From positions 1 through 54,231 of the forward strand of contig CALHAB010000064.1 of assembly GCA_937934185.1 (NCBI GenBank): a DNA stretch of 54,231 nucleotides, written 5' to 3'. This stretch comes from an uncultured Ignavibacterium sp. (GTDB taxonomy: Bacteria; Bacteroidota; Ignavibacteria; Ignavibacteriales; Ignavibacteriaceae). A model generated the notes under the pieces. The model did not search any database, was not told the origin of the DNA, and saw only the letters and a list, made by a program, of their open reading frames with translations. The position numbers and the translations under genes are program-made. Shown piece after piece: positions 35,158 through 44,825 of the stretch. Every line of letters begins with the position of its first letter. The first letter of the stretch is position 1.

Positions 35158-35682
35158 TTATTTTTTCTTTGTTAATGGCTTGAATACGAATAAGAAAACA
35201 ATTGAATAGTGTAAGACTAATGCAACAATTGGAAAAGAGCTTAAAGCTGTAGTTCTGGATTTAATTATTTCAAGCATACTTGTTGAATCCGAAGAACCAC
35301 TTAAGATCATCCTTGTCAATTCATAATCTTTGATTGATAAATAAATTTCAAAAGGAAAACAAAGTAGTACTATCATTACAGAAATGAATATCCAGCCATT
35401 TTCTCTAAGGTTGATCTTTGATATGAATAAAAAAAGCAACCCGGAGATTATGAAAACTATATAACTTGTAAGCGAAATAGTTAAAACAGGAACTAATTCA
35501 AATATAACGGGCTTCATATCTACATTTATTAAAGAAGCTTTAAGAATAAGTGAGTTATTCTGATCTAAATCAAACAAATTAAAAAAACTAAATATCTTTA
35601 CAGTATAAGAACCTAACCATAATGCACCTGAAGCAAGAGTAAAAGCCAACAAAATTTTTGAAATAAGAGAAAGTGGTTTCAT
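35158..35682 (-). CDS. Four-helix membrane protein, hypothetical
   Basis: The 174-residue protein has four hydrophobic segments (about 9-28, 62-85, 95-113 and 147-166) and a basic tail (KPLTKKK). The pattern resembles small DUF4149-like integral membrane proteins, but I see no conserved motif that fixes a family. It leads the short operon with the 90-residue protein and aroQ. A roughly 80-base AT-rich gap separates it from nadB upstream. Confidence 0.65.
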   Translation of the reverse strand: MKPLSLISKILLAFTLASGALWLGSYTVKIFSFFNLFDLDQNNSLILKASLINVDMKPVIFELVPVLTISLTSYIVFIISGLLFLFISKINLRENGWIFISVMIVLLCFPFEIYLSIKDYELTRMILSGSSDSTSMLEIIKSRTTALSSFPIVALVLHYSIVFLFVFKPLTKKK

Positions 35683-35763
35683 ATATTTTCAAATTTTTAA
35701 TGTAAAAATAATAAGATTTGACTTTAACTTATGTAGTTATCTAAGATAAACTAAAGATACAAA

Positions 35764-37380
35764 TCAATAATGCTGATTTTCAATTATTGTATCTTTCAAA
35801 AACTCAGGATCAGGTTCAGGATAATCTAAGTTATAATGTAATCCTCTGCTTTCTTTTCTTTTCTGAGCAGACTTAATAATCACATGTGCACATGCAATCA
35901 GATTTCTTGCTTCAAGAATACTTTGAAAGATTTTAGTTTTTTTATACAGCATTTCATTTTCCTCGAAAAGCATTGAAATTCTCTTTTGTGCACGATGTAA
36001 TCTCTCATTAGAGCGAACAATGCCTACATAATCCCACATTGTATGCTTCACCTCTTTAATGGTGTGGGTAATCAGTACTCTTTCGTCATAGGTTAAAGTA
36101 CCGGTATCGTCCCATTCAGGAAAATCAGGAATTTTATTTTGGTACTCTGATAAAAATTGTTGAATGTCTCTTGCAGCTCTGTATGCAAATACAATCGCTT
36201 CCAGTAATGAATTACTTGCAAGACGATTTGCCCCATGAACACCGGTCATCGAAACTTCACCACAGGCATAAAGTCCGCTTAAAGAAGTTCTGCTGTTACT
36301 ATCAACAACTATCCCACCACAGGCATAATGTGCAGCCGGAACAACAGGAATCATCTGCTTGGTTATGTCGATACCTAACTTTAAACAAGTATTATAAATA
36401 TTCGGAAAGTGATCAATTATTTCTTCTGCTTTTTTGTGAGTTATGTCCAGATATACAAATTCATCACCGGATTTTTTCAGTTCATTATCAATTGCTCTTG
36501 CCACAATATCGCGAGGTGCAAGTTCTTTTCTTGCATCATATTTATGCATAAACTCTTCGCCGTTTTTAGTACGAAGAATTCCGCCGAAACCTCTTACAGC
36601 TTCCGAGATTAAAAAAGATCTGGAGTCAAATTCCGGCAGATTCGCTGATCCGTACAATGCGGTGGGATGAAATTGAATAAATTCCATATTTCCTAATTTA
36701 ACTCCAGCTCTGTAAGCCATTGCAAATCCATCACCTGTAGCAATCTTTGGATTTGTTGTATGAAGATATACTTGTCCCAAGCCGCCAGTGGCCAGAATAG
36801 TTGCTTTTGCCGTAATCTTAACAACCTGATTATTAAGACAATTAAGCAGATAAGCTCCCCAACAATTCTGATTTTCCAGTTTTATATTCTTATTGAGATT
36901 AAGGTTGTGCTCTGTAAGCAAATCAATTGCTAAGTAGTTTTCCAATATCTGAATATTTTTTCTTTGAGATACAGCTTCAATCAAAGCTCTTTCAATTTCT
37001 TTACCGGTAAAATCTTTTGCGTGAAGAATTCTGGGCATCGAATGGCCACCTTCTCTGGCAAGATCAAATTCATTTCCTCTTTTAGTAAACTGTGTTCCAA
37101 TTTCGATTAAGTCTTTGATACGATCAGGACCTTCTTGTACCATCAACTCGACAGATTCTCTTCTGCAAAGACCTGCACCTGCAATCAATGTATCTTCTAT
37201 GTGCTTCTCAAATGAATCGTGTTGATCGATTACGGATGCTATTCCGCCCTGAGCATAGTTTGTATTTGATTCAGCTTTTTCTTTTTTGGTCACAACAATA
37301 ACATCTGCATAATCCGATATTTTCAGAGCTGCAAAAAGCCCGGCTATACCACTACCTATTATTAGAACATCTGTTTTCAT
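35764..37380 (-). CDS. nadB: L-aspartate oxidase
   Basis: NadB oxidises aspartate to iminoaspartate for NAD synthesis. The 538-residue FAD protein starts [16 protein letters not shown] and has [10 protein letters not shown], the catalytic region HPTALYG with [11 protein letters not shown], and the C-terminal [15 protein letters not shown] helical part with [20 protein letters not shown] is the usual Arg-containing block that distinguishes it from fumarate reductases, with context [10 protein letters not shown]. NadA and NadC are not in the window. It sits 11 bases after the Yip1-like gene. Confidence 0.94.
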   Translation of the reverse strand: MKTDVLIIGSGIAGLFAALKISDYADVIVVTKKEKAESNTNYAQGGIASVIDQHDSFEKHIEDTLIAGAGLCRRESVELMVQEGPDRIKDLIEIGTQFTKRGNEFDLAREGGHSMPRILHAKDFTGKEIERALIEAVSQRKNIQILENYLAIDLLTEHNLNLNKNIKLENQNCWGAYLLNCLNNQVVKITAKATILATGGLGQVYLHTTNPKIATGDGFAMAYRAGVKLGNMEFIQFHPTALYGSANLPEFDSRSFLISEAVRGFGGILRTKNGEEFMHKYDARKELAPRDIVARAIDNELKKSGDEFVYLDITHKKAEEIIDHFPNIYNTCLKLGIDITKQMIPVVPAAHYACGGIVVDSNSRTSLSGLYACGEVSMTGVHGANRLASNSLLEAIVFAYRAARDIQQFLSEYQNKIPDFPEWDDTGTLTYDERVLITHTIKEVKHTMWDYVGIVRSNERLHRAQKRISMLFEENEMLYKKTKIFQSILEARNLIACAHVIIKSAQKRKESRGLHYNLDYPEPDPEFLKDTIIENQHY

Positions 37381-37391
37381 TTATGAACTTT

Positions 37392-38105
37392 CTATTGGAT
37401 AAAAAAAACAATTGATTGAAAGTATAATACAACTGATATCATAAACCAGCTTATTAATGAAATAGTTAATGATAATAATTTGGATTTCATAAATTCATTC
37501 AATCCAATTACAAGCAAAAATACTGACCACAAAATTGTTAGAATCTCAAGCACAAGCAAAAAATAAAAAACACTCTCTTTAATCTGATATGGATAAGGGT
37601 TGTTTGAAAAAAGATATTGGCCATAAAAAACTAATTCTACAGGAAATAAAATAAAAAGAGCAAATAGATTTGGTATAAATGAATAAGTTAAAACAGCTAA
37701 TACATCTTTATACCTTACTTTTATTTTAATAAATGAAGCAATTTTTTTTATTAAGTAAGAAAGGAATAAAACAAGCAGGTATGTAATTATCAAAGAAAGT
37801 AGAATAACTAGAAATAAATTATAATTTGTGTTATTGCCTGAAGATGGAACAGAAATGAATCGTGATATAATTAAAAATCTTATCGCTAAGAAAGAAAGCA
37901 AAAACCAAACATAATTCTTATGTTCAGCTAATTTTATTTTATGAAATGTTTCAGATGGATTATCAATTAATCTGATTAAAGTTTCGCCCAAATCAATATT
38001 TATAATCCTCTCACGAAGGAATGCTTTACAATTCTGACATTTATAATCATAATCAAAATTATAACTGCCACAATTTGGGCAGGAAACTTCGTTCTTAAAG
38101 TTCAA
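37392..38105 (-). CDS. Zinc-ribbon plus Yip1-like membrane protein
   Basis: The 237-residue protein has a zinc ribbon (CPNCGSYNFDYDYKCQNCKA, residues about 9-28) followed by five or so hydrophobic helices (about 65-235), like Yip1-domain proteins. The start is a TTG that overlaps the upstream DUF5683 stop (TTGA). Function unknown; such proteins sit in parAB operons of several Bacteroidota. Confidence 0.75.
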   Translation of the reverse strand: MNFKNEVSCPNCGSYNFDYDYKCQNCKAFLRERIINIDLGETLIRLIDNPSETFHKIKLAEHKNYVWFLLSFLAIRFLIISRFISVPSSGNNTNYNLFLVILLSLIITYLLVLFLSYLIKKIASFIKIKVRYKDVLAVLTYSFIPNLFALFILFPVELVFYGQYLFSNNPYPYQIKESVFYFLLVLEILTILWSVFLLVIGLNEFMKSKLLSLTISLISWFMISVVLYFQSIVFFIQ

Positions 38106-38626
38106 TTTAATTTAATCCTCAGATTAATCTGAAAACCGGTTCTGGTCAAATCATCCTGTACATTAAAGTCAAACAAATGAGCGTCAACATAAGCATCTAT
38201 TAAGTTAAGTAAATAAAGTAATCCCATATAAATAGTAAAATTATCGCGTTGATCTCTGTAAAAGTTTCTTAGTCTTCTGTAATATTCGTTTTCAGTTGTC
38301 TGATACAAAGATTTGTAATCATTGTAAAGTCTATCATTGTCAATCCAGTTATAGACAAACCAGGCAGCTGTTCCCCAGATAATTGGAATTTTCCAGTATG
38401 ACTCATTATAAAATTGTCCCCAGCCGGGAATAATTGCACTTCTTGCTACTGCTCCCCATGGAGATTTTGACATTTGAAAAGTCGTGTCGGATGATGATTC
38501 AGTCGAATAATTATTTTCAATAATCTGTGAATAAGAAAACTCAGCAAAGAAGATAATTATAAAAATTAACTTAACTGTAAGTTTTGTTAATGATTTCGAA
38601 TAATTCAAGCAGTCTTTCCAGTTCAT
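38102..38626 (-). CDS. DUF5683 family protein
   Basis: The 174-residue protein has a signal or anchor ([18 protein letters not shown]), then SPWGAVARSAIIPGWGQFYN, a known DUF5683 hallmark (PGxGQFYN), two hydrophobic segments and a polar tail. Start at ATG 38626 overlaps parB by 56 bases. Function is unknown. Confidence 0.85.
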   Translation of the reverse strand: MNWKDCLNYSKSLTKLTVKLIFIIIFFAEFSYSQIIENNYSTESSSDTTFQMSKSPWGAVARSAIIPGWGQFYNESYWKIPIIWGTAAWFVYNWIDNDRLYNDYKSLYQTTENEYYRRLRNFYRDQRDNFTIYMGLLYLLNLIDAYVDAHLFDFNVQDDLTRTGFQINLRIKLN

Positions 38627-39524
38627 CGTTTGAGTAAAATTCTATTTTGATTTCGCCGGTTCCATCTTTCCTTTGATTACAAATCACTTTTGTTCCAAAG
38701 ATTCTTCTTAATCTGTCTTCGAGGTCATTTGTATGAATATTTGAAAAAGAATTTGTGCTGATTGAAATTCCGCCCGGTTTTTTTGAATCGGATGACTTTT
38801 TACTGATAGATTTTGCAAGCTGTTCAACTTTTCTGACTGATAATCCATCCTTAAGAATTTTTTCAAGTGCAAAAAGTTGTAATTGTTCATCAGGTAAACT
38901 TATCAATGCTCTGGCGTGACCCATCGATATTTCCTCTTTTATAAGAGCATCCTGTATTCTTTCAGGTAATTTCAATAAGCGAATTGTATTGGCAATTGTA
39001 GTTCTGTCTTTCCCGACTTTCTCGGCAATCTCTTCCTGTGTCAGGTGGCACTCTTCCATTAATCTTTTATATGCTTTTGCAACTTCGATAGGGTTAAGAT
39101 GTTCTCTTTGAATATTTTCAATTAATGCCAGTGCAAGAAGAATTTCATCGGAATCAACTTTAATGATGTAAGCAGGAATTTCTTTGTAACCAATATCCTT
39201 GAAAGCTCTTAATCTTCTTTCTCCGGAGATTAACTGATACCTGTTACCCTGAATTCTTCTAACTGTAATTGGTTGTATCAATCCGTTAATTAAGATTGAT
39301 TTTTTTAATTCTTCGAGAGCAGCAACATCAAAATTGGTTCTCGGCTGAAATGGATTTGGTGAAATAAGATCAACAGCGATTTTTGCAAGAATATCAACCT
39401 GTTTTCCATCATCAAGCTTAATGTTTGAAAGATCTGTAACCTTCTCACTGCTCTTATCTTCAATTAAATTAGGATTGATAAGAGCATCAAGTCCTCTTCC
39501 TAAACTGGATTTCATCTTACTCAT
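38571..39524 (-). CDS. parB: Chromosome partitioning protein ParB
   Basis: ParB binds parS and, as a CTP-dependent clamp, organises the origin region. The 317-residue protein has [11 protein letters not shown] at its start, the ParB/Srx block [12 protein letters not shown] with [21 protein letters not shown] (includes GERR), [23 protein letters not shown] and a C-terminal dimerisation part. Overlaps parA by 8 bases. No parS (TGTTTCACGTGAAACA-like) site was seen in the window. Confidence 0.96.
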   Translation of the reverse strand: MSKMKSSLGRGLDALINPNLIEDKSSEKVTDLSNIKLDDGKQVDILAKIAVDLISPNPFQPRTNFDVAALEELKKSILINGLIQPITVRRIQGNRYQLISGERRLRAFKDIGYKEIPAYIIKVDSDEILLALALIENIQREHLNPIEVAKAYKRLMEECHLTQEEIAEKVGKDRTTIANTIRLLKLPERIQDALIKEEISMGHARALISLPDEQLQLFALEKILKDGLSVRKVEQLAKSISKKSSDSKKPGGISISTNSFSNIHTNDLEDRLRRIFGTKVICNQRKDGTGEIKIEFYSNDELERLLELFEIINKTYS

Positions 39525-40305
39525 TACCTTGTTTATTGTTTACTGACATTGAATTTCTTTCTAACAGCTCCGCCGCAAGTGACATATAGTTTTTAGCACC
39601 TGAAGATATTGCGTCATATAAAATTATTGGTTTACCATAACTTGGTGCTTCTGAAATACGAACATTTCTGTGAATAACTGTATTATAAACTTTATCACCA
39701 AAATATTTTCTAACTTCTTCTGCAACCTGATGAGATAATCTTAATCTTGTATCAAACATCGTCAAAAGAACACCTTCTATTGAAAGAGATGGATTGAAAT
39801 GTTTTTTGACAATATTTATTGTATTAAGAAGCTGACCAAGACCTTCCAGAGCAAAGTATTCGCACTGAACAGGAATTAAAACAGAATCTGAAGCTGTCAA
39901 TGCGTTAAGTGTTAGCAAACCAAGTGAAGGCGGACAATCAATAAGAATAAAATCATATTCTGAATTTATTTCGCGCAAAGCATTTTTCAGCTTAGCTTCT
40001 CTTGATTCAACATCAACAAGTTCTATTTCTGCACCAACAAGATTAATGTTAGAAGGTAATAAATCCAGAAAAGGCATAAAGGTGTTAATTATCACTTCAT
40101 TGATGTTTTTTGTTCCTGCTAAAACATCATATACGGAAATCTGCTGATTGTTTACACTCAACCCCGAAGATGAGTTCGCCTGAGGATCAATATCAACAAG
40201 TAAAGTTTTCTTTTCTGCAGCGGCAAGTAAGGAAGACAAATTAATTGCTGTAGTTGTCTTCCCTACTCCGCCTTTCTGATTTGCTATCGAGATAATTTTT
40301 GCCAT
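39517..40305 (-). CDS. parA: Chromosome partitioning ATPase ParA (Soj)
   Basis: ParA is the Walker-type ATPase that moves ParB-parS complexes. The 262-residue protein has the deviant Walker [21 protein letters not shown] (about 5-24), [23 protein letters not shown], and [15 protein letters not shown]. Length is that of chromosomal Soj, without the HTH of plasmid ParA. The parA-parB-DUF5683-Yip1-like-nadB row is one transcription unit by spacing. Confidence 0.96.
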   Translation of the reverse strand: MAKIISIANQKGGVGKTTTAINLSSLLAAAEKKTLLVDIDPQANSSSGLSVNNQQISVYDVLAGTKNINEVIINTFMPFLDLLPSNINLVGAEIELVDVESREAKLKNALREINSEYDFILIDCPPSLGLLTLNALTASDSVLIPVQCEYFALEGLGQLLNTINIVKKHFNPSLSIEGVLLTMFDTRLRLSHQVAEEVRKYFGDKVYNTVIHRNVRISEAPSYGKPIILYDAISSGAKNYMSLAAELLERNSMSVNNKQGNE

Positions 40306-40366
40306 TAAATACTGTTATAATTTTAGTGTGCTAAAATAAATTTTATCCGCCTTACTAAAAAGTAAT

Positions 40367-41044
40367 TTAGATATCAATCTCATCTCCGAAGTTCATTATT
40401 CTGCAGTTGAATCCTTTTTCAGCAACTTTTGATTTAAACTCTTCAGGATCTGCCTGAATCAGTCCGAAGGTATTATAATGCATCGGAACAACATTCTTGG
40501 GTTGTACAAGTTCAACTGCTTTAACAGCATCTTTAATACCCATTGTGAAGTTGTCGCCAATCGGACAAAGCATATATTCAATCGGATTGTTCATTTCACC
40601 GATAAGTTTCATATCATAGAAAAGACCTGTATCACCTGTGTGATAAATATTTTTTCCTTCAATTGTAAGAACAACTCCGGCAGGTTCACCGGCATATTGA
40701 CCATCAGGCGTGATAGAGCCGTGATGAGCAATTGTGAATTTAACTCTGCCAAAATCAAACTGATGCGAACCACCGATGTGCATATTATGTGCCTTCATTC
40801 CCTTTGATTTCAGCCATTCAGCCAATTCATTAACTGTAATGAATAACGAGTTACATCTTTTAGCAATCTTAAGTGCATCTCCTAAATGATCGCCGTGTGC
40901 GTGTGTTAAAACAATAAAATCTGCATCAACCTGATTTGATTTTGTTTTGCTGACGGGATTATCGTCCAGAAATGGATCGATAAGAATTGAATGTTTCCCT
41001 GACTTAATCTGAAAAGCCGAGTGACCAAAATATTTTAGTTTCAT
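40367..41044 (-). CDS. UPF0173 metallo-beta-lactamase-fold hydrolase
   Basis: The 225-residue protein begins MKLKYFGHSAFQI and contains the metal site THAHGDHLGDAL, plus HIGGSHQFDF, HHGSI and VPMHYNTFG, all of which are UPF0173 features. The fold is a Zn-dependent hydrolase; the substrate is not known. It starts a new run of minus-strand genes after a 61-base gap from parA, and its ATG is preceded by GAGAGG. Confidence 0.92.
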   Translation of the reverse strand: MKLKYFGHSAFQIKSGKHSILIDPFLDDNPVSKTKSNQVDADFIVLTHAHGDHLGDALKIAKRCNSLFITVNELAEWLKSKGMKAHNMHIGGSHQFDFGRVKFTIAHHGSITPDGQYAGEPAGVVLTIEGKNIYHTGDTGLFYDMKLIGEMNNPIEYMLCPIGDNFTMGIKDAVKAVELVQPKNVVPMHYNTFGLIQADPEEFKSKVAEKGFNCRIMNFGDEIDI

Positions 41045-41058
41045 ATTAACCTCTCTTT

Positions 41059-41514
41059 TTATGAGATGATTTTGTAAAATGATTTTAGTGTTCTGCTTTT
41101 AATGAACTTCTTCAGTTCATCTTCAAATTCTGACTGAAGCAAATTTCTTTTTTCCTTAATCTTTATTTCAAGCTCTTCACTAACAGGAACATTTTCTTTC
41201 TTAAGTGAATTAATATTTTCAAGAAATACATCAAGATCCCGAACAGAACCGGATAAGTCCTGAAGTTTTTCAATTTTATTGTATAATCTCATAAATAATT
41301 TCTTCTCATAACAGACAAAAAATAGCTCCATATTATAGCGTACTCGTCTTAAAGCAATTCTTACATCGTGTAAAGGTTCTATATCTTTTGTTTCGAAATA
41401 TTTATCAATATAATTAAGAAGATTATCAAATCTGTCCTGAAGAATAATATTAGCAGTCTTCAGAAGATTTTTAGAGTAACGAAGCTTTTCTATTTTCCAC
41501 TTTTTCTTTGACAT
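41059..41514 (-). CDS. Short CHAD domain protein
   Basis: The 151-residue protein contains the CHAD signature HDVRIALRRVRYNMELFF (about 50-67), with conserved His and Arg residues that bind polyphosphate in related proteins. Full CHAD domains are about 200-300 residues, so this is a short form, possibly truncated or a minimal one. It is 1 base after the glycosyltransferase stop on the same strand. No CYTH/polyphosphate kinase gene is adjacent. Confidence 0.75.
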   Translation of the reverse strand: MSKKKWKIEKLRYSKNLLKTANIILQDRFDNLLNYIDKYFETKDIEPLHDVRIALRRVRYNMELFFVCYEKKLFMRLYNKIEKLQDLSGSVRDLDVFLENINSLKKENVPVSEELEIKIKEKRNLLQSEFEDELKKFIKSRTLKSFYKIIS

Positions 41515-41515
41515 A

Positions 41516-42184
41516 TCAAATCATCAACACTTTTATAAATCCTTTAATTGCCTGAAATGATTTCATTTTACTTTTCTGATTACCATATATTGTTGGAATA
41601 TCAATGAATTTGATTTTAAAATTATTCCTTGCTGCTTTCACTATCATCTCGCTTTCAGCTTCAAAGCCACAAAAGATTGTTCTAACTTTTTCTAAAACTT
41701 CCAGACGATAAGCTCTGAATCCACACTGACTATCTTTGATTTCAATTCCTAATTTTCTAGAAAGCAGAAAAGAAGTAATCTTATTACTGAATCTTCTGTG
41801 CAAAGGCATAGTGCTTATATCGTGCAATCTGTTGCCGATTAATAAATCACAATCTTTAATGCCCTCAATAAAGTCCGGTATCATTTCAGGTTTATGTTGA
41901 TCATCAGCATCAAGAGTAATAATAATCTCAGCTTTCAGGCTAAGAGCTTTTTCAAATCCTTTTTGAAGTGCAAAACCTTTCCCAAAATTTTTTTCATTTG
42001 ATACCAGAATAAGATTTTCAAAGTTCTGTAACAAAGCTTCTGAGTTATCAGTAGATCCATCATTAACTGCAATTACAAGATCAACATAATTTAAAGTTCG
42101 GGTAACAACATCAAGTATAAAATTCTCTTCATTAAAAAACGGAATTACCGCCGCTACTTTAATTTTTCTTTCTGAGCTGTTCAA
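41516..42184 (-). CDS. Family 2 glycosyltransferase, polyprenyl-phosphate type
   Basis: The 222-residue protein has AAVIPFFNEE (about 10-19), VIAVNDGSTDNSEALLQ, TLDADDQHKPEMIPDF (DxD-like motif) and CGFRAYRLEVL, which place it with dolichol/polyprenyl-phosphate mannosyltransferase-like GT2 enzymes. No C-terminal membrane segments appear. The start is a TTG at 42184 inside the cdaA end; no nearby ATG exists. Sugar and acceptor are unknown. Confidence 0.85.
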   Translation of the reverse strand: MNSSERKIKVAAVIPFFNEENFILDVVTRTLNYVDLVIAVNDGSTDNSEALLQNFENLILVSNEKNFGKGFALQKGFEKALSLKAEIIITLDADDQHKPEMIPDFIEGIKDCDLLIGNRLHDISTMPLHRRFSNKITSFLLSRKLGIEIKDSQCGFRAYRLEVLEKVRTIFCGFEAESEMIVKAARNNFKIKFIDIPTIYGNQKSKMKSFQAIKGFIKVLMI

Positions 42185-42977
42185 TAAAATTCTTCCATCC
42201 TGCCTGTTGAGTTTGCATAGTTGCCGTCGTTAATTTCTTGATTAAGGCTTCTTTTGATAATCCCATTGTCAATTCTCCGTTTTCAGCCACAGATATACTT
42301 CCGGTTTCTTCCGATACAATAACACTTATTACATCTGCCTGTTCTGAAATTCCTAAACCCGCACGATGTCTCATTCCTAAAGAATTTCCCTGCCAGGAGG
42401 TCAACGCTGATAAAGGTAAAGTGCATCCAGCTGCTTCAATAATATCTCCTTTTACGATTACTGCTCCATCGTGTAACGGAGACCTTGGAAAGAATATAGA
42501 TGTTAAAAGCGATTTTGTAAGCTTGGCATTTATTATTTCGCCTGTTTCTGCAAAACCTCTGATGCCGGATGATTTAACGACAACAATCAAAGCCCCGTGT
42601 TGATGTTGAGAGAGTTCTTGTGCAGCATCAGCAATAATTTTTGCTGATTCATTAACTTCCTGACGAAAGAAACTTCTTATAAAAGGATTACGGGCAAGTA
42701 TAACCAGTAATCTTCTGATTTCCGGTTGAAACAGAATCACGAATGCAATAACCCACACATCTGTTATTAGCTTCAGCAACCAACTTACAGCACGCAAATG
42801 AATTACTTGTGCGATAAATGAAAAGAACAATATTATAAGTAAACCGATGAAAATCTGCGAAGCAACAGTCCCTCTCAGTATTGTATATAACTTGTAAAAG
42901 ATAAAAGATACGATTGCAATGTCTATGACATCTGAAAGCGTAACTGTTAAAAATCCTATTTTGAATAAATCAATCAC
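42159..42977 (-). CDS. cdaA: Diadenylate cyclase CdaA
   Basis: CdaA makes c-di-AMP at the membrane. The 272-residue protein has three N-terminal helices (about 10-95) and a DAC domain with HDGAVIVKGDIIEAAGC and LGMRHRAGLGISEQADVISV, the DGA and RHR catalytic motifs. The start is a GTG at 42977. folP lies 6 bases upstream, an arrangement seen in other Bacteroidota; the usual Firmicutes partner CdaR is not in the window. Confidence 0.94.
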   Translation of the reverse strand: MIDLFKIGFLTVTLSDVIDIAIVSFIFYKLYTILRGTVASQIFIGLLIILFFSFIAQVIHLRAVSWLLKLITDVWVIAFVILFQPEIRRLLVILARNPFIRSFFRQEVNESAKIIADAAQELSQHQHGALIVVVKSSGIRGFAETGEIINAKLTKSLLTSIFFPRSPLHDGAVIVKGDIIEAAGCTLPLSALTSWQGNSLGMRHRAGLGISEQADVISVIVSEETGSISVAENGELTMGLSKEALIKKLTTATMQTQQAGWKNFIEQLRKKN

Positions 42978-42983
42978 ATTAAC

Positions 42984-44138
42984 TCAAATAATTTCACTAA
43001 GTAATTTAATAATTTGTTTTCCATTTTTAACATTGTGTGTTCTGATTATTCTGGCAGAGTTAAATATTGATAATGCCTCAATAACTGCAGTCGGCAGGTC
43101 TCTTTCTTCAACATCAAGATTGAGAGTTTTCCCTATAAACGACTTTCTCGACACACCAATAAGAATCGGGTAACCAAGTGATTTAAAGTCTTTTAATCTT
43201 TTTATGATTTTGAAGTTATCATCAACCCTTTTTCCGAATCCGATACCGGGATCAATTATAATTTTTTCTATCCCCTTTTCCAAAGCGTGATCAGTCTGAA
43301 GTTTTAGAAAATCATAAATATCAGATACAACTTCTCTGTAGTTAATATTATTCTGCATTGTTTTGGGAGTACCTATTATGTGCATCAATACAACTGTTGC
43401 ATTGTAGTGTTTGCAAACATCAGCAAGTTCAGGATCAAAAGTAAAAGCGCTTATATCATTCACAATTTTTGCTCCTGCTTCAAGTGCTTCTGAAGCAACT
43501 CTACTTTTATATGTATCAACTGATATTATTGCCTCAGGTCTTTGCTTAAGTATTTCTTTTATTACCGGAACAATTCTTCTAATTTCTTCTTCAGCAGTTA
43601 CCGGCTCTGAGCCGGGTCGGGTTGATTCTCCACCAATGTCAATTATGTCGGCGCCATCGTCAATCATCTCTAATGCGTGTGTAACAGCAATATCCGGATT
43701 TATATATTTACCTCCATCGGAAAAGGAATCCGGCGTTACATTAAGAATTCCCATAAGATATGGTTTATTAAAATTGAATAATCTTTCACCAATCTTATAC
43801 TCATTAACTTTGGAATAGTGTTCAATTGCTCCCAGAATTTCTTGTACAATATGATTTTGCTTAATTAAAGTGATTTGATTGAAATAATTGTATAAATTAT
43901 GAATAGAATCTGCCAAAAGAATGAAGTCAATCTTTTGATCTGAGTATTCAACTAAAAACATTTTTTTTGATTTAATAAATTCCTGAAGAAATAATTCAGA
44001 TTGCAAAAAAGTATTTTTCTGAATATCTCTGACTTCAATAAAAATGTTTTGATGATTTAAAATATTTTCAACGGAATATTTCTCAGATAGATATTTTAGA
44101 AAATCAAAGTCTTCAGATTGTAGTATCTGTGCAATCAT
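42984..44138 (-). CDS. folP: Dihydropteroate synthase with long N-terminal extension
   Basis: DHPS joins p-aminobenzoate to the pterin precursor of folate. The core (about 122-384) has LMGILNVTPDSFSDGGKY, DIIDIGGESTRPGSEPV, ISVDTYKSRVASEALEAGA, and PGIGFGKRV, all typical. Usual DHPS proteins are 260-290 residues; this one is 384, with an extra about 120 residues at the N-terminus (rich in Ile, Gln, Phe and charged residues) that I cannot assign. The ATG at 44138 is the farthest upstream; a downstream start would remove the extension. Confidence 0.92.
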   Translation of the reverse strand: MIAQILQSEDFDFLKYLSEKYSVENILNHQNIFIEVRDIQKNTFLQSELFLQEFIKSKKMFLVEYSDQKIDFILLADSIHNLYNYFNQITLIKQNHIVQEILGAIEHYSKVNEYKIGERLFNFNKPYLMGILNVTPDSFSDGGKYINPDIAVTHALEMIDDGADIIDIGGESTRPGSEPVTAEEEIRRIVPVIKEILKQRPEAIISVDTYKSRVASEALEAGAKIVNDISAFTFDPELADVCKHYNATVVLMHIIGTPKTMQNNINYREVVSDIYDFLKLQTDHALEKGIEKIIIDPGIGFGKRVDDNFKIIKRLKDFKSLGYPILIGVSRKSFIGKTLNLDVEERDLPTAVIEALSIFNSARIIRTHNVKNGKQIIKLLSEII

Positions 44139-44164
44139 AAAATGAAAAGAAATTGATAAGTAAT

Positions 44165-44824
44165 TTATTTTGAAGAGATTAAATTTTTTAATTCAGTTGT
44201 AGCTGCACTTATATTTTCAGATTTAAATATTGAAGCTCCTGCAACGAAAACATCTGCACCCGCTTCACTTGTAATTTTAATTGTCTGATTATTAATTCCT
44301 CCATCAACTTCAATTAAAAATTTTGCACGAAATTTTTCTCTTAATTCAACAGCTTCGTGGATTCTTCTGACGGAATTTGGAATAAATGTTTGCCCGCCGA
44401 ATCCGGGATTTACTGTCATTATTAAAAGCAAATCGATATATTCAGCAATATCTCTTATTGAATGAACCGGCGTTGAAGGATTTATAACTACTCCCGCCTT
44501 TGCTCCTAATTCCTTAATCTGGTAGACAACTCTGTTTAAGTGAATTACTTCCTCAAAGTGAACTGTAACAAAATCTGCTCCGGCATCAATGAAATCTTTT
44601 ATAAACAATTCCGGACTTTCAATCATTAAGTGAACATCCAAAGGCAGATCAGTAATTCTGTTTACAGCTTCGACAATAAAAGGACCGAAAGTAATATTAG
44701 GAACAAAGTGACCGTCCATTATATCGCAATGAATCCAGTCTGCTCCGGCCATTTCAACAAGTCTGATTTGCTGCGATAGATTTGTAAAATCAGCTGACAA
44801 GATTGACGGGGCTAAAATTTTCAT
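44165..44824 (-). CDS. rpe: Ribulose-phosphate 3-epimerase
   Basis: Rpe interconverts ribulose-5-phosphate and xylulose-5-phosphate. From ATG 44824 the protein has 219 residues and the TIM-barrel blocks APSILSADFTNL, GADWIHCDIMDGHFVPNITFGP, VHLMIESPE, NPGFGGQTFIP and EVDGGIN. A TTG at 44836 would add four residues; I prefer the ATG. Length is typical. Lies 27 bases before folP and overlaps no gene. Confidence 0.95.
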   Translation of the reverse strand: MKILAPSILSADFTNLSQQIRLVEMAGADWIHCDIMDGHFVPNITFGPFIVEAVNRITDLPLDVHLMIESPELFIKDFIDAGADFVTVHFEEVIHLNRVVYQIKELGAKAGVVINPSTPVHSIRDIAEYIDLLLIMTVNPGFGGQTFIPNSVRRIHEAVELREKFRAKFLIEVDGGINNQTIKITSEAGADVFVAGASIFKSENISAATTELKNLISSK

Positions 44825-44825
44825 A

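Noticed and set aside
36171..36551. Plus-strand 126-residue ORF
   Set aside because: Lies antisense within nadB and has a His/Gln/Leu-rich composition typical of a shadow frame.
40306..40366. Possible parS site next to parA
   Set aside because: No TGTTTCACGTGAAACA-like palindrome found here or elsewhere in the window by eye.
43411..43818. Plus-strand 135-residue ORF inside folP
   Set aside because: Antisense to conserved DHPS motifs; Ser/Ile-rich shadow frame.
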